A DNA stretch of 64,000 nt from Diaphorobacter sp. HDW4B (GCF_011305535.1 NZ_CP049905.1:4648001-4712000), one strand, 5' to 3'; positions 38,755-47,540 are shown, counted from the stretch's first letter. The notes: generated from the letters alone by a model not told the origin. Numbers and translations: made by a program.

Positions 38755-39474
38755 TCAGATGCCGAGGAAGGCTTTCTGAACGAACGGATCGTTCAGCAGT
38801 TCCTGACCCGAGCCCGAGCGGATCACCAGCCCTTGCTCGAACACGTAAGCGTCGTCCGCCATCTTGAGCGCCAGACGCGCGTTCTGCTCGACCAGAATCA
38901 CCGAGATGCCGCTCTCCTTGTTCAGTCGTTTGATGGCCTGCGCGATCTCGGAGACGATCTTGGGCGCGATGCCCAGCGACGGTTCGTCGAGCATCAGAAT
39001 CTGCGGGTTCGACATCATCGCGCGGCCAATCGCCACCATCTGCTGCTCGCCGCCAGAGAGCGAACCGGCCATCTGATCGCGCCGCTCCTGCACACGCGGG
39101 AACAGCTCGTAGACCAGTTGCAGCGACTTGTCGCGCTGCTGCGAAGAGCCGACCGTGTGCGCGCCGACCATCAGGTTTTCCCAGACGGACATGCGCGGAA
39201 ACAGGCGTCGGCCTTCGGGCGACAACGCAATGCCCATGCTCACGCGCTGCGCGGAGTGGGTGGTGTCGATGCGCTTGCCATCGAGTTCCAGCGAGCCCGA
39301 CGTGAGCTTCTTCAAACCCATCAGCGCCTTCAGCGTCGTGCTTTTGCCAGCGCCGTTGGAGCCGACCAGCGCGACGATCTTGCCCGCGTCGATCTTGAAG
39401 CTCACGCCATGCAGCGCCTCGACCAATCCGTAGTGGACGACGATGTCCTTGACCTCAAGCGTGCGCATCTTCAT
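38755..39474 (-). CDS. livF: Branched-chain amino acid-type ABC transporter ATPase LivF
   Basis: 239 residues. One of two ATPases of a LIV-type importer. Walker A is GSNGAGKSTT, the signature is LSGGEQQMVAIGRAMM, Walker B is ILMLDEPSLGIAP, and the His switch region reads VEQNAR. The start overlaps the end of livG by 20 bases, showing tight coupling. The operon context with two hydrolases suggests the substrate is a carboxylate or aromatic rather than leucine itself. Confidence 0.93.
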   Translation of the reverse strand: MKMRTLEVKDIVVHYGLVEALHGVSFKIDAGKIVALVGSNGAGKSTTLKALMGLKKLTSGSLELDGKRIDTTHSAQRVSMGIALSPEGRRLFPRMSVWENLMVGAHTVGSSQQRDKSLQLVYELFPRVQERRDQMAGSLSGGEQQMVAIGRAMMSNPQILMLDEPSLGIAPKIVSEIAQAIKRLNKESGISVILVEQNARLALKMADDAYVFEQGLVIRSGSGQELLNDPFVQKAFLGI

Positions 39475-40249
39475 CCACTCCCAAATACGCTTCGATCACG
39501 GCCGGGTTGTTGCGGATTTCTTCCGGCGTGCCCTGCGCAATTTTCTGTCCCTGCACGAGGACGATGATCTTCTCGCAGGTTCCCATCACCAATGCCATGT
39601 GGTGCTCGACGAACAGCAGCGAAATGCGGTGCTCGTCGCGCAATGTTTTCAACAGACGGCCGAATTCGGCACATTCCTCGGGGTTCAATCCGGCGGCTGG
39701 CTCGTCGAGCAGCAACAGGCGCGGACGGGTCGCAAGACCGATGGCCACGCCGATGCGCTTTTGATGCCCGTAGGCCAGCTCGCCCGCGATTTCGTTGCGG
39801 TAGGGCGCAAGGCCGGTGATGTCGAGCATGCGTTCGACCTCGCTGCGGATGCGTTCGCGGGCCGTCTTGTACGTGCCGGTCTGCGCAATCTGTGCCCACA
39901 CCGGCACGTCGAAGTGGCACAGCGCGCCTCGGTACACGTTCTCGAAAACGCTGGCTTTCGGGTACACGGTGGCGGACTGGAAGGTGCGCGCAAGACCATG
40001 CTTGACCACGTGGCTGGGCTTGCGTCCGGTGATGTCGTCGCCCGCAAAAGCAATCTTGCCTGCGGTGGGTTCGAGCGAGCCGCTGATCATGTTGAACGCG
40101 GTGCTCTTGCCTGCGCCGTTCGGGCCGATGAGGCCGACGATCTCGCCTTCCTGCAACTCGAAGCTCAGGTCGCGCACGGCGGCAAGGCCACCGAATGTCT
40201 TGGACAGTCCCTCGACCTTGAGCAGAGGGCCGTTGTTTGTGGTCGCCAT
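39455..40249 (-). CDS. livG: Branched-chain amino acid-type ABC transporter ATPase LivG
   Basis: 264 residues from the ATG at 40249, whose first base overlaps the livM stop (TGATG). Walker A GPNGAGKSTAFNMISG, signature region LAYGHQKRIGVAIGLAT (an LSGG variant usual in LivG), Walker B LLLLDEPAAGLNPEE and the D-loop/His switch LLFVEHHMALVM are all present. The C-terminal tail IRNNPAVIEAYLG is typical of LivG. Confidence 0.94.
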   Translation of the reverse strand: MATTNNGPLLKVEGLSKTFGGLAAVRDLSFELQEGEIVGLIGPNGAGKSTAFNMISGSLEPTAGKIAFAGDDITGRKPSHVVKHGLARTFQSATVYPKASVFENVYRGALCHFDVPVWAQIAQTGTYKTARERIRSEVERMLDITGLAPYRNEIAGELAYGHQKRIGVAIGLATRPRLLLLDEPAAGLNPEECAEFGRLLKTLRDEHRISLLFVEHHMALVMGTCEKIIVLVQGQKIAQGTPEEIRNNPAVIEAYLGVDEDAHA

Positions 40250-41268
40250 CACTTGCCTCCCTTGCCGAAGAACTTGCTGCCGATGCCGACGAGGCCCATG
40301 GGCAGGAACTTGAGAACGAGGATCAGCGTGATGCCGTACATGATGTTCTGCGTTTCGATGGCGCTGCGGAACAGCTCGGGCAGCGGCGTCATGATGAGCG
40401 CGCCGAGAATCGGCCCCAGCACCGAGCCGCGTCCGCCGATCACCAGCATGATGATGGCGGCCACCGAGATGTGCTGGTTGAACGACTCGGGCGAGACGAA
40501 GCCGAGGTAGTGCGCGAGCAGGGCACCCGCAAATCCGGCAAACGCACTGCCCAGCACGAAGGCGAACATCTGCGAGCCTTGAATGCTGATGCCGCTGGCT
40601 TCGGCCAGATCGGGGTTGTCGCCCACGGCGTCGAGCGAGTTGCCCTTGGGGGTCTTGAACAGCGCAATCAGCAGCACGATGGACGCGAACGCGCACACGG
40701 CGGCCAGGCAGTAGAACGACAGCTTGGAGTCGAACGTGAAGCCGAACAGGCTGGCTGGCGGAATGTTGGCGATGCCGTTGGCACCGCCCGTGATGTCGCC
40801 GCCTTCAAGCAGCACCAGCCGGGACAGCTCGCCAAAGCAGAAGGTCACCAGCACGAAGTAAACGCCCTGCAGCCGCAGAATCACCGCGCCGAGCAGAAAG
40901 GCGATCAGCATCGAAGCCGCGACGCCTGCGAACACGGAGACGAAGAACGGTGTGTGAAAGCGTGTGGTGCAGATCACCGCGACGAATGCGCCCATGCCCA
41001 TGAACGCCGCGTGGCAGAACGAGAGCTGGCCCGTGCGGTTGATGAGCGCAAGTCCATTCACGAAGATGATGTTCAGGCAGATGAGCACCGCCAGATGGAT
41101 GTAGAACGGGTTGCCAGCGAGCAGCAGCGGAGCCGCGAACAGGATGAGCAGGCCCGGAATCCAGGCCTTCCAGGCACCGCCCGGTGGAGTGTCGGACGTC
41201 ATTGCGTGCACGCCTTCGGCCTTGTGGTTGGGGAGGGTGGAGGTGGTAGTTGGAGAAGCGTTCGTCAT
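40249..41268 (-). CDS. livM: Branched-chain amino acid-type ABC transporter permease LivM
   Basis: 339 residues from the ATG at 41268, 4 bp beyond the livH stop; another in-frame ATG at 41292 would overlap livH. After a polar N-terminus, about ten hydrophobic segments follow. Family motifs are NGLALINRTGQLSFCHAAFM and GKGxxLDAVGDNPDLAEASG-type cytoplasmic coupling (here GNSLDAVGDNPDLAEASG), then IIMLVIGGRGSVLGPILGA. It forms the membrane channel together with LivH. Confidence 0.93.
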   Translation of the reverse strand: MTNASPTTTSTLPNHKAEGVHAMTSDTPPGGAWKAWIPGLLILFAAPLLLAGNPFYIHLAVLICLNIIFVNGLALINRTGQLSFCHAAFMGMGAFVAVICTTRFHTPFFVSVFAGVAASMLIAFLLGAVILRLQGVYFVLVTFCFGELSRLVLLEGGDITGGANGIANIPPASLFGFTFDSKLSFYCLAAVCAFASIVLLIALFKTPKGNSLDAVGDNPDLAEASGISIQGSQMFAFVLGSAFAGFAGALLAHYLGFVSPESFNQHISVAAIIMLVIGGRGSVLGPILGALIMTPLPELFRSAIETQNIMYGITLILVLKFLPMGLVGIGSKFFGKGGK

Positions 41269-41272
41269 GGTG

Positions 41273-42142
41273 TCAGCGACCTGCCTTTCCAAGCAGTCCG
41301 GCAGGGCGGAAGATCAGCATCAGCATCACGAAACCGAAGAGCAGCATGTCCGAGAAACTGCTGGACATGAAGGTGTTGGCCACGCTCTCGAACACGCCGA
41401 GCAGCAGCGCCGCAAGCGCCGCACCGGGAATGCTGCCAAGGCCGCCCAGAATCACCACGATGAATGCCTTGAGCAACGGCGTGGAGCCGATGCTGGGCGA
41501 CACCGAGAACACGGGTGCCATCAGCGCACCGGCAATCGCAGCCAGCGCCACGCCGATGCCGAAGCCCAGCGGATACATGAACTGCGAGCGGATGCCTTGC
41601 GCGTTGGCGATTTCGATGTCCTGCACCACGGCGCGCAGCGCGCGGCCGCCTTTGCTGTGCATGAGGAAAACGTAGAGCACGACCAGCACGACGATGGAGA
41701 ACGCGACCACGTACAGGCGCGACATCGGCAGCATCACCGGGCCGAGCGAGACCACGCCTTCGGCGACCGGCGGCATGGATTGCGGATCGGGGCCGAAGAT
41801 CATCAGCGCGCCGTTCTGCAGAATCATCGCGAGGCCGATGGTGGCGATCATGCCGTTGAGCTCGTCGCCCCGGAAGCCCTTCATCACCACGACCTCGATG
41901 AGCCAGCCGATGATGAGCGTGAGCACAAAGGTGGCGAGCACCGCCGCGAGAAAAGGCAACTGGAGCTTCGTGACGCACACGTATGCCGAGAACGCGCCCA
42001 GCATGTAGAACTCGCCATGCGCGAAGTTGACGACGCGCATCACGCCAAAAACCAGTGTGAAGCCAATGGCCATCAGCAGGTAGAGCAAGCCGACGATGAG
42101 GCCATTGGTCAACGCCTGACCAATCAGAAAAGTGAAGTCCAC
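41273..42142 (-). CDS. livH: Branched-chain amino acid-type ABC transporter permease LivH
   Basis: 289 residues, about eight transmembrane segments. Signatures: GLLYLLMAIGFTLVFGVMRV, VNFAHGEFYMLGAFSAYV near the N-terminus, GRALRAVVQDIEIANAQGI (EAA-like coupling loop) and KAFIVVILGGLGSIPGAALA. Partner of LivM. It is separated from the substrate-binding protein gene by 66 bp. Confidence 0.94.
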   Translation of the reverse strand: MDFTFLIGQALTNGLIVGLLYLLMAIGFTLVFGVMRVVNFAHGEFYMLGAFSAYVCVTKLQLPFLAAVLATFVLTLIIGWLIEVVVMKGFRGDELNGMIATIGLAMILQNGALMIFGPDPQSMPPVAEGVVSLGPVMLPMSRLYVVAFSIVVLVVLYVFLMHSKGGRALRAVVQDIEIANAQGIRSQFMYPLGFGIGVALAAIAGALMAPVFSVSPSIGSTPLLKAFIVVILGGLGSIPGAALAALLLGVFESVANTFMSSSFSDMLLFGFVMLMLIFRPAGLLGKAGR

Positions 42143-42208
42143 GGCGGTATTCCCGATATTTCCCGAATTTCCCGAACAACTACAGAACTACAGGTTGTGC
42201 GTGACGGA

Positions 42209-43369
42209 TCACTTGCACTCGGTGAGCGAGCAGGTGGCCTCGATCACTTCCTGACCGTCCTGCACGCGGGCGATGTAGAACGGAGCGCTGATCTGGTGCG
42301 CTGCGCCGTAGACCTCGTTGCCGGTCCAGTTCAGCGTGCCGAGAATGCCCTTGAAGTCCTTGATGTTCTCGAGCGCCACGCGCACCTTGTCGGTGTCGGT
42401 CGTGGTGCCTGCCGTGCTCATCGCCTGGAACAGCATGTGCGTGCCGTCGTAGAACGCGGGGCTGAAGCCGTTCATGCGCTTCTTGTACTTGGTGAAGTAG
42501 CGGTCGGAGTAAGCCTTCACCGCAGCGTTGGCCGGATTGACGGGCGTGTTCACCAGCATGCCGTTGGTGGAGTTGGTGCCTGCCACGTTCACGATCTCTG
42601 GCGTGGCCGGGCCGCCGCTGCGGATGATGACGCCCTTGAAGCCCAGTTCGCGCGCCTGCTTGACGATCAGGCCCGCCGTGCCCGGTGCGTTGCCGTCGAG
42701 CTCGATCGCATCGACGCCCTTGGCCATCAGACGCGTGAGCAGCGGCATCATGTCCACACGTTCGCGTTCGAAGAATTCCTTGGCGTTGAGCTGCGCACCG
42801 GCCTTGCTGTAGGCCTTTTCCAGATCCTGTGCGATTTGCTGGCCGGTCTCGTCGTTGGGGAACAGGCCGCCGACCTTCTTGATGCCCTTGGCCTTCACGA
42901 TCCAGTTGATCTGCGGCTGCGAGGTTTCCATGGTCGTGAGGTTGGGGCGGAAGTTGAACGGCTTGTCCTTGCCGAGCGCCTTGTCGGTGAAGCCGAGCGT
43001 GAGCATCACCACCTTGTTCTTGTCGACGATGGGCGTGACAGCCAGCGCACCTGCCGATCCCACGGGGCCGATGATGTACTTGACCTTGTCCTCGAACACG
43101 AGGCGGTTCGCGGCCGTCACGGCTTCGCCTGCCTGGTACTTGTCGTCGTAGGGCACGACCTTGACCTTGTACTTCTTGCCGCCCACATCGAGGCCACCCT
43201 TGGCGTTCACATCATCGGCTGCGAGTTCGGTCGCATACAGCATGGCCTGTCCCCAGGCTGCGCCTGCGCCGGACAGCGTGACGATGGCGCCGATCTTGAG
43301 TTCTTCCTGTGCGAATGCGGTGCCTGCCAGGCACATCAACGAGACTGCGAGTGCTGCTTTGGTCTTCAT
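42209..43369 (-). CDS. livK: Branched-chain amino acid-type ABC transporter substrate-binding protein
   Basis: 386 residues from the ATG at 43369, with a strong AAGGAGA ribosome-binding site nine bases upstream. A signal peptide ends at FAQ (residues 1-21), so it is periplasmic. The fold is type I (Leu/Ile/Val-binding-like): LKIGAIVTLSGAGAAWGQAM, YIIGPVGSAGALAVTPIV, FPNDETGQQIAQDLEKAYSK and GVIIRSGGPATPEIVNVAG. The ligand cannot be told; the surrounding hydrolases suggest a small carboxylate or amide. The strong translation start matches the need for excess binding protein. Confidence 0.92.
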   Translation of the reverse strand: MKTKAALAVSLMCLAGTAFAQEELKIGAIVTLSGAGAAWGQAMLYATELAADDVNAKGGLDVGGKKYKVKVVPYDDKYQAGEAVTAANRLVFEDKVKYIIGPVGSAGALAVTPIVDKNKVVMLTLGFTDKALGKDKPFNFRPNLTTMETSQPQINWIVKAKGIKKVGGLFPNDETGQQIAQDLEKAYSKAGAQLNAKEFFERERVDMMPLLTRLMAKGVDAIELDGNAPGTAGLIVKQARELGFKGVIIRSGGPATPEIVNVAGTNSTNGMLVNTPVNPANAAVKAYSDRYFTKYKKRMNGFSPAFYDGTHMLFQAMSTAGTTTDTDKVRVALENIKDFKGILGTLNWTGNEVYGAAHQISAPFYIARVQDGQEVIEATCSLTECK

Positions 43370-43420
43370 GTCTATCTCCTTGGTTTGTCGGGTGTGTATG
43401 TGGGTTGTCAAGGTCGGCGT

Positions 43421-44263
43421 TCAGGCGATTTCCTGCAGGACCGGAAGGATGTATTGGCGGAATTGCGCAGGGTTCTCGCTCATCGGAAAGTGGCCGACTT
43501 CCTTCATCACGGTGACCTTCGCGCCCGGAATGCTCTGGGCGGTGCGCAGCGTGTCTTCGGGGCTGCACGAGAAGTCGTATTCGCCGGTCAGCAGATACAG
43601 CGGCGTGCGCGCGCAATCGATGCCGCCGAGCTTGCCGCGCAGATCGGAATCGACACGGTAGAAATACAGATCGCCCTTGAAGATGCCCGGCCCGCCTTGC
43701 TTGTATTGCCACAGCGTTTCGTGGCGGTACTCGTCGGGGCTTTGTGGTGCGACGAGGCCCGAGACCAGCGCCGCGCAGACTTCGCCGCCATGCACATCGG
43801 GACGGTTGAGCCAGCTCGTGTCGTACCAGGGGCTTTGGTAGTCGGCACCTTCCAGCCCGATCAGCGCGCGGAATTCTTCGCCATGGGCATGCGCGAGCTG
43901 CAGCACGATGCGTCCGCCGATGGAGCAGCCCATGACCACAGGCTTATCCAGCTGTAACGCAGAGCAGAACGCTCGGATCGTCTGAACGTAGCGTTCGGTG
44001 GTCAGTTCGTAATCCTTGTTCTGAAATCCGGCGGGTGGATAGGACTTGCCGTGCCACGGCATGTCGAAGGCGATCACGCGGTACTTGCGGGTGATTTCCT
44101 CGTCGCACAGCAGATGGCGGAACTGGCGGTTGTCCGAGCCGGCGGTATGCAGGCACACGAGCGGAATGCCCTGGCCGTTCTCTTCAAAGTACACGCGGCA
44201 GGGCTCGCCCATGATGTCCACGTGGAGGTATTTGCCAGTGATGGGTTCGATGGTTCCGTGCAT
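43421..44263 (-). CDS. Alpha/beta hydrolase
   Basis: 280 residues. Alpha/beta-hydrolase fold: oxyanion segment GIPLVCLHTAGSDNRQFRHLL, nucleophile elbow VMGCSIGGRIVLQLAH (Ser in GCSIGG), acid in YLLTGEYDFSCSPED and catalytic His in KEVGHFPMSENP. It resembles enol-lactone hydrolases and C-C bond hydrolases of ring-cleavage pathways. It lies between the SCP2-like gene and the LIV-type importer in the same operon. Substrate unknown. Confidence 0.9.
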   Translation of the reverse strand: MHGTIEPITGKYLHVDIMGEPCRVYFEENGQGIPLVCLHTAGSDNRQFRHLLCDEEITRKYRVIAFDMPWHGKSYPPAGFQNKDYELTTERYVQTIRAFCSALQLDKPVVMGCSIGGRIVLQLAHAHGEEFRALIGLEGADYQSPWYDTSWLNRPDVHGGEVCAALVSGLVAPQSPDEYRHETLWQYKQGGPGIFKGDLYFYRVDSDLRGKLGGIDCARTPLYLLTGEYDFSCSPEDTLRTAQSIPGAKVTVMKEVGHFPMSENPAQFRQYILPVLQEIA

Positions 44264-44287
44264 TTTTCTTCTCTTTCCGGACTGGCT

Positions 44288-44677
44288 TCAGGCGCCGTGG
44301 AATTGGCGTGGGGTGTTCAACACATCCTTGAGGTACTGCAGGTGCGCGAACAGCACATGCGACTCGACCTCGATGCGCATCGCGCCGCGCTTGTGCAGCG
44401 CAAAGATGTCGTGCCAACCGGCCTTGGGGAATTTCTCCCACAGCGCGGCCCATGTCTCGCCGCTGGCCGAAATCACCAGATCAGCCGTTTGAAACAGCGG
44501 AAATTTCTGCGTGAGCGAGGTGATCTTTCCTTCGTGGATTTCCATGAGCCAGCACGCACTGTCGATGGAGATCTTCAGTTGCGCATTCAGAAAACGCCCG
44601 CGATGCACGAGGTGCGCGTTGCGGTTCACATGTTCCGGAATGGACTCGAACGTCTGCTGCAGTGATGCGAGGCTCAT
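44288..44677 (-). CDS. SCP2-like (sterol carrier) domain protein
   Basis: 129 residues from the ATG at 44677. It is a small soluble protein with a helix-strand order and a segment LKISIDSACWLMEIHEGK followed by TADLVISASGETWAALWEKF, consistent with the SCP2 lipid/hydrophobic ligand-binding fold. Such domains accompany some catabolic operons in Burkholderiales. It is the promoter-proximal gene of the operon and starts 46 bp from the palindromic operator at 44723-44741. Family assignment is moderate. Confidence 0.6.
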   Translation of the reverse strand: MSLASLQQTFESIPEHVNRNAHLVHRGRFLNAQLKISIDSACWLMEIHEGKITSLTQKFPLFQTADLVISASGETWAALWEKFPKAGWHDIFALHKRGAMRIEVESHVLFAHLQYLKDVLNTPRQFHGA

Positions 44678-44722
44678 CTGAAGTTGGCTCCTGGTTCGTT
44701 GTTGTTTGATCGTGATTTGATT

Positions 44723-44741
44723 TGTTCTGCCAAACAGAACA
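44723..44741. promoter_or_regulatory. Palindromic operator of the catabolic/uptake operon
   Basis: TGTTCTG-ccaaa-CAGAACA is a perfect 7-5-7 inverted repeat 46 bp upstream of the first gene of the operon. The size and symmetry fit a dimeric regulator such as an IclR- or GntR-type repressor. The regulator itself is not adjacent. Confidence 0.6.
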
Positions 44742-44972
44742 TAAGTTCTAAAGTAATCATATCGACGGTGGGGAATTTGTATCTCAGGGTTTTTACCGAG
44801 GATAGAAAAGCCCAAACGAACGAATCCGCCCGCTCGAGCGCGAGCGTCGTCATGGCGCGAAGACGGCCAACAGGCGAACAAGCAGGGGGTGAAACGAGTG
44901 GCGCGCCCTTGGAGAATCAGGGCGGCAGTGAAGGGGGCGAGGCTGACGAGCGGGCAGGGCTCAGGTCGGAGG

Positions 44973-45000
44973 GCGTCTGCCGAAAGCTTCCGGCAGACGC
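44973..45000. repeat. Perfect inverted repeat (hairpin) in non-coding DNA
   Basis: GCGTCTGCCG-aaagcttc-CGGCAGACGC, a 10-bp GC-rich stem without a T run on either side. It lies about 100 bp beyond the end of metY. It could be an intergenic repeat or a rho-assisted stop; function unknown. Confidence 0.6.
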
Positions 45001-45101
45001 GGGCGGCGAATCGTCCGAGCGGTCGAACGCTTCGCGATCACCGCGCGCGGATCGCCTGTCGCACGCGGCGGTGAGGGGGCAAGTGTCTGTGCGTCAGCGC
45101 A

Positions 45102-46385
45102 TCAGACCGCTGCGAGCGCCTGGTCCAGATCGGCCAGCAGGTCGTCGATGTGCTCGATGCCCACCGACAGGCGCACCATGCCTTCGGTCACGCCGGCCTT
45201 GGCCAGTTCGGCAGCGTCCAGTTGGCGGTGCGTGGTCGAGGCGGGGTGCGTGGCCAGCGACTTGGCATCGCCGATGTTCACCAGACGCGTGAACAGTTGC
45301 AGCGCGTCAAGGAAACGCGCACCGGCGGCGCGGGCGTCTTCGCCGTTCGACTTGAGGCTGAACGACAGAATGCCCGAGGCGCGGCCGCCCGATTGCTTCT
45401 GCACGATGGCGTGATCGGGGTGATCCTTCAGACCTGCGTAGCGCACCCATTCGATCTTGGCGTGCTTTTGCAGCGTCTCGGCAATCTTCTGCGTGTTCTC
45501 GCAGATGCGGTCCATGCGCAGCGCGAGGGTCTCGATGCCTTGCAGGATCTGGAAAGCGTTCTGCGGAGAAATCGCCGCGCCCATGTTGCGCAGCGGAACC
45601 ACGCGCGCACGGCCGATGTAGGCCGCAGGGCCGAGGGCTTCGGTGTAGACCACGCCGTGGTAGCTCACGTCGGGCTCGTTCAGACGCTTGAAACGCTCCT
45701 TGTGTTCGGCCCATGGGAACTTGCCGCTGTCCACGATTGCGCCACCCACACTGGTGCCGTGGCCGCCCAGATATTTGGTGAGCGAGTGCACGACGATGTC
45801 CGCACCATGCTCGATGGGGCGCAGCAGGTAGGGGCTGGGCACCGTGTTGTCCACGATCAGCGGCACGCCATGCGCGTGCGCCACATCGGCCAGCGCGCGG
45901 ATGTCGGTCACGTTGCCGAGCGGGTTGCCGATGGATTCGATGAAAACCGCCTTGGTTTTCGCGTCGATCAGCTTGCCGAAGCTCGCAGGATCGCGCGGAT
46001 CGGCAAAGCGCACTTCGATGCCTTGCTGCGGGAAGGTGTGCGCGAACAGGTTGTAGGTGCCGCCGTAGAGCGTGCTGGCCGAGATGATGTTGTCACCCGC
46101 CTCGGCAATCGTCTGGATCGCATAGCTGATCGCCGCCATGCCGGACGCCACCGCCAGCGCCGCAATGCCGCCTTCGAGCGCCGCCACGCGCTTTTCCAGC
46201 ACGTCGGTGGTCGGGTTCATGATGCGCGTGTAGATGTTGCCCGCGACCTTCAGGTCGAACAGATCAGCACCGTGCTGCGCGCTGTCGAACGCATAGGCCA
46301 CCGTCTGATAGATCGGCACGGCCACGGCCTTGGTGGTGGGATCGGGGGAATAGCCGGCGTGAACGGCCAGGGTTTCGATGCGCAT
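45102..46385 (-). CDS. metY: O-acetylhomoserine sulfhydrylase/aminocarboxypropyltransferase
   Basis: 427 residues from the ATG at 46385 ([15 protein letters not shown]), with GGAGA upstream. It is a PLP enzyme of the Cys/Met metabolism family that makes homocysteine from O-acetylhomoserine and sulfide. Features are [20 protein letters not shown], the PLP-stacking [12 protein letters not shown], the Asp region [19 protein letters not shown] and the lysine in [17 protein letters not shown]. The C-terminal [18 protein letters not shown] is diagnostic. Length (~430) matches MetY rather than MetZ/MetB. Confidence 0.94.
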   Translation of the reverse strand: MRIETLAVHAGYSPDPTTKAVAVPIYQTVAYAFDSAQHGADLFDLKVAGNIYTRIMNPTTDVLEKRVAALEGGIAALAVASGMAAISYAIQTIAEAGDNIISASTLYGGTYNLFAHTFPQQGIEVRFADPRDPASFGKLIDAKTKAVFIESIGNPLGNVTDIRALADVAHAHGVPLIVDNTVPSPYLLRPIEHGADIVVHSLTKYLGGHGTSVGGAIVDSGKFPWAEHKERFKRLNEPDVSYHGVVYTEALGPAAYIGRARVVPLRNMGAAISPQNAFQILQGIETLALRMDRICENTQKIAETLQKHAKIEWVRYAGLKDHPDHAIVQKQSGGRASGILSFSLKSNGEDARAAGARFLDALQLFTRLVNIGDAKSLATHPASTTHRQLDAAELAKAGVTEGMVRLSVGIEHIDDLLADLDQALAAV

Positions 46386-46403
46386 GGGGGAGTCTCCGCA
46401 AAA

Positions 46404-46424
46404 GGTCGGTTCAATGAATCGACC
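46404..46424. promoter_or_regulatory. Imperfect palindrome at the metY 5' end
   Basis: GGTCGGTTC-aat-GAATCGACC pairs with one mismatch per arm and lies 18 bp upstream of the metY start, in the position of an operator. No regulator is identified. Confidence 0.3.
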
Positions 46425-46542
46425 GATTGTTGCCGCTGGAAGTCCGACTGCGAACGAAGAATTAGCTATGAGCTTATCTGACCCAAGCACTTTCCGATAT
46501 GTGGAATGAGAGGGGCTTTGACCTCGTCGGCGCAGTTGCCCG

Positions 46543-46980
46543 TCAGTGCGTCTGCGTCAGCGCTCTTGCTGCTGGCAGGTATTTGCTCAGGATGTCCCGC
46601 ATGGTCGCTGCTTCGGCGCGAGTCACGGGTGGAAAAGGCGTTGAGTAGGACATGCCATTGCGTCGTTTGTGGGCGGTGGTGATGAAGCTGAACTCGTTGG
46701 CGTCGAGTCCCGGCGACGAGGACACACGTTGAATCACCAGGTTGCGACCGGCATCTTTGGCGCGTACTCCGTAGAACTCCAGCACGGCCTGCACCAGTTG
46801 GAAATAGCCTTCATACGCCAAGGTGAAGACTTGCATCTTCATGGATGCATCCAGCATGTGAGCTCCGGACTTGTAGTCCTCCGCATTGGCGAGGAACCCG
46901 GCGATTGCTCCCGGTGTGGCGGCGACGGCTTCGAGAGCCTGAGTCTTGATGAGGTTCTCGTATTCGATGGGGCGTTGCAT
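46543..46980 (-). CDS. HEPN-like small protein paired with a nucleotidyltransferase
   Basis: 145 residues, all-helical by composition. Its start overlaps the stop of the upstream nucleotidyltransferase gene by one base (TGATG), showing translational coupling. The arrangement and the C-terminal segment AHKRRNGMSYSTP (residues 103-115) recall HEPN proteins, where an R-x4-6-H motif is the RNase or adenylylation site. Here R107 is followed by Tyr112 where His would be expected, so catalytic activity is doubtful. The genomic pairing, rather than sequence similarity, drives this call. It could be a substrate-binding or regulatory partner instead of a toxin. Confidence 0.5.
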   Translation of the reverse strand: MQRPIEYENLIKTQALEAVAATPGAIAGFLANAEDYKSGAHMLDASMKMQVFTLAYEGYFQLVQAVLEFYGVRAKDAGRNLVIQRVSSSPGLDANEFSFITTAHKRRNGMSYSTPFPPVTRAEAATMRDILSKYLPAARALTQTH

Positions 46981-47537
46981 CAGATGACCTTCAGAGTGGG
47001 ACCTTGAACGATCTGGGCAATGATGGGGTCCGACCTCTGCAACTCATCCCACTCTTCGTCGGCATACAGCGAAAAATTGACGGGGCGTGACAGGTATTGT
47101 GCTGTGCTGTGCAGAGCTTCAGTGAGTGCAAGCAGAGGCGCGGAGCCGATCACGATCAGATCGATGTTACTTTGGCTGTGATCGGAGCGCTTCGCTACCG
47201 AGCCGAACACAAAAGCTGAAGATATTTCCTGCGCAAAGGGGGCCAATGCTTCTTTCAGCGGCTCGACCACGGCAAACGACTTGCGGGCGATGCTGCAAAG
47301 CTCGGGGTAGAGGGCGAATTCAGGGTTGGCGCGAATGCTTCGCTGTCGGCCCCGGCGTGCATCTTCCTTGAGCACGCCTGCTGCAACCAGTCGATCCACT
47401 TGCTTTTGAGCGCTGCCGTTGCCGCTGTTGGCGAGCTTCAGCAACTCCTGCAGTGTGAAACTGCGCTCTGGATTCAGAAGGGTGGCTGCAAGCACGCGCT
47501 GCAGTCCCGGTGTGAAGAGGAAGTCCGCGATACTCAT
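46980..47537 (-). CDS. Winged-HTH plus minimal nucleotidyltransferase protein
   Basis: 185 residues. The N-terminal part (about 1-70) is a winged helix: FTLQELLKLANSGNGSAQKQ and VDRLVAAGVLKEDARRGRQR. The second part is a minimal nucleotidyltransferase domain with FVFGSVAKRSD (Gly112-Ser113). Its acidic motif reads SNIDLIVIG, so the first metal-binding Asp of the usual DxD is Asn124 and only Asp126 remains. Such HTH-NTase proteins are often autoregulators encoded next to HEPN partners. A large nested palindrome starts 4 bp upstream of the start codon and covers the probable ribosome-binding site AGGGA. Confidence 0.7.
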   Translation of the reverse strand: MSIADFLFTPGLQRVLAATLLNPERSFTLQELLKLANSGNGSAQKQVDRLVAAGVLKEDARRGRQRSIRANPEFALYPELCSIARKSFAVVEPLKEALAPFAQEISSAFVFGSVAKRSDHSQSNIDLIVIGSAPLLALTEALHSTAQYLSRPVNFSLYADEEWDELQRSDPIIAQIVQGPTLKVI

Positions 47538-47540
47538 CGA

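Larger units (their letters stand above)
44678..45101. other. Non-coding region between the catabolic operon and metY
   Basis: 424 bp without a credible gene on either strand. The first 100 bp are AT-rich and hold the operon promoter and its operator. The remainder (44830-45101) is GC-rich and contains a perfect 10-bp hairpin at 44973-45000. A plus-strand open frame here has no ribosome-binding site and no recognisable content. Confidence 0.6.

Noticed and set aside
41111-43957. 948-codon plus-strand open frame opposite livM, livH and livK
   Set aside because: It spans three recognised genes on the other strand and has typical antisense His/Arg-rich composition.
44684-45292. 202-codon plus-strand open frame between the catabolic operon and metY
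   Set aside because: It starts inside the operator region, overlaps metY antisense, has no ribosome-binding site and is composed of Ser/Arg/Gly low-complexity sequence.
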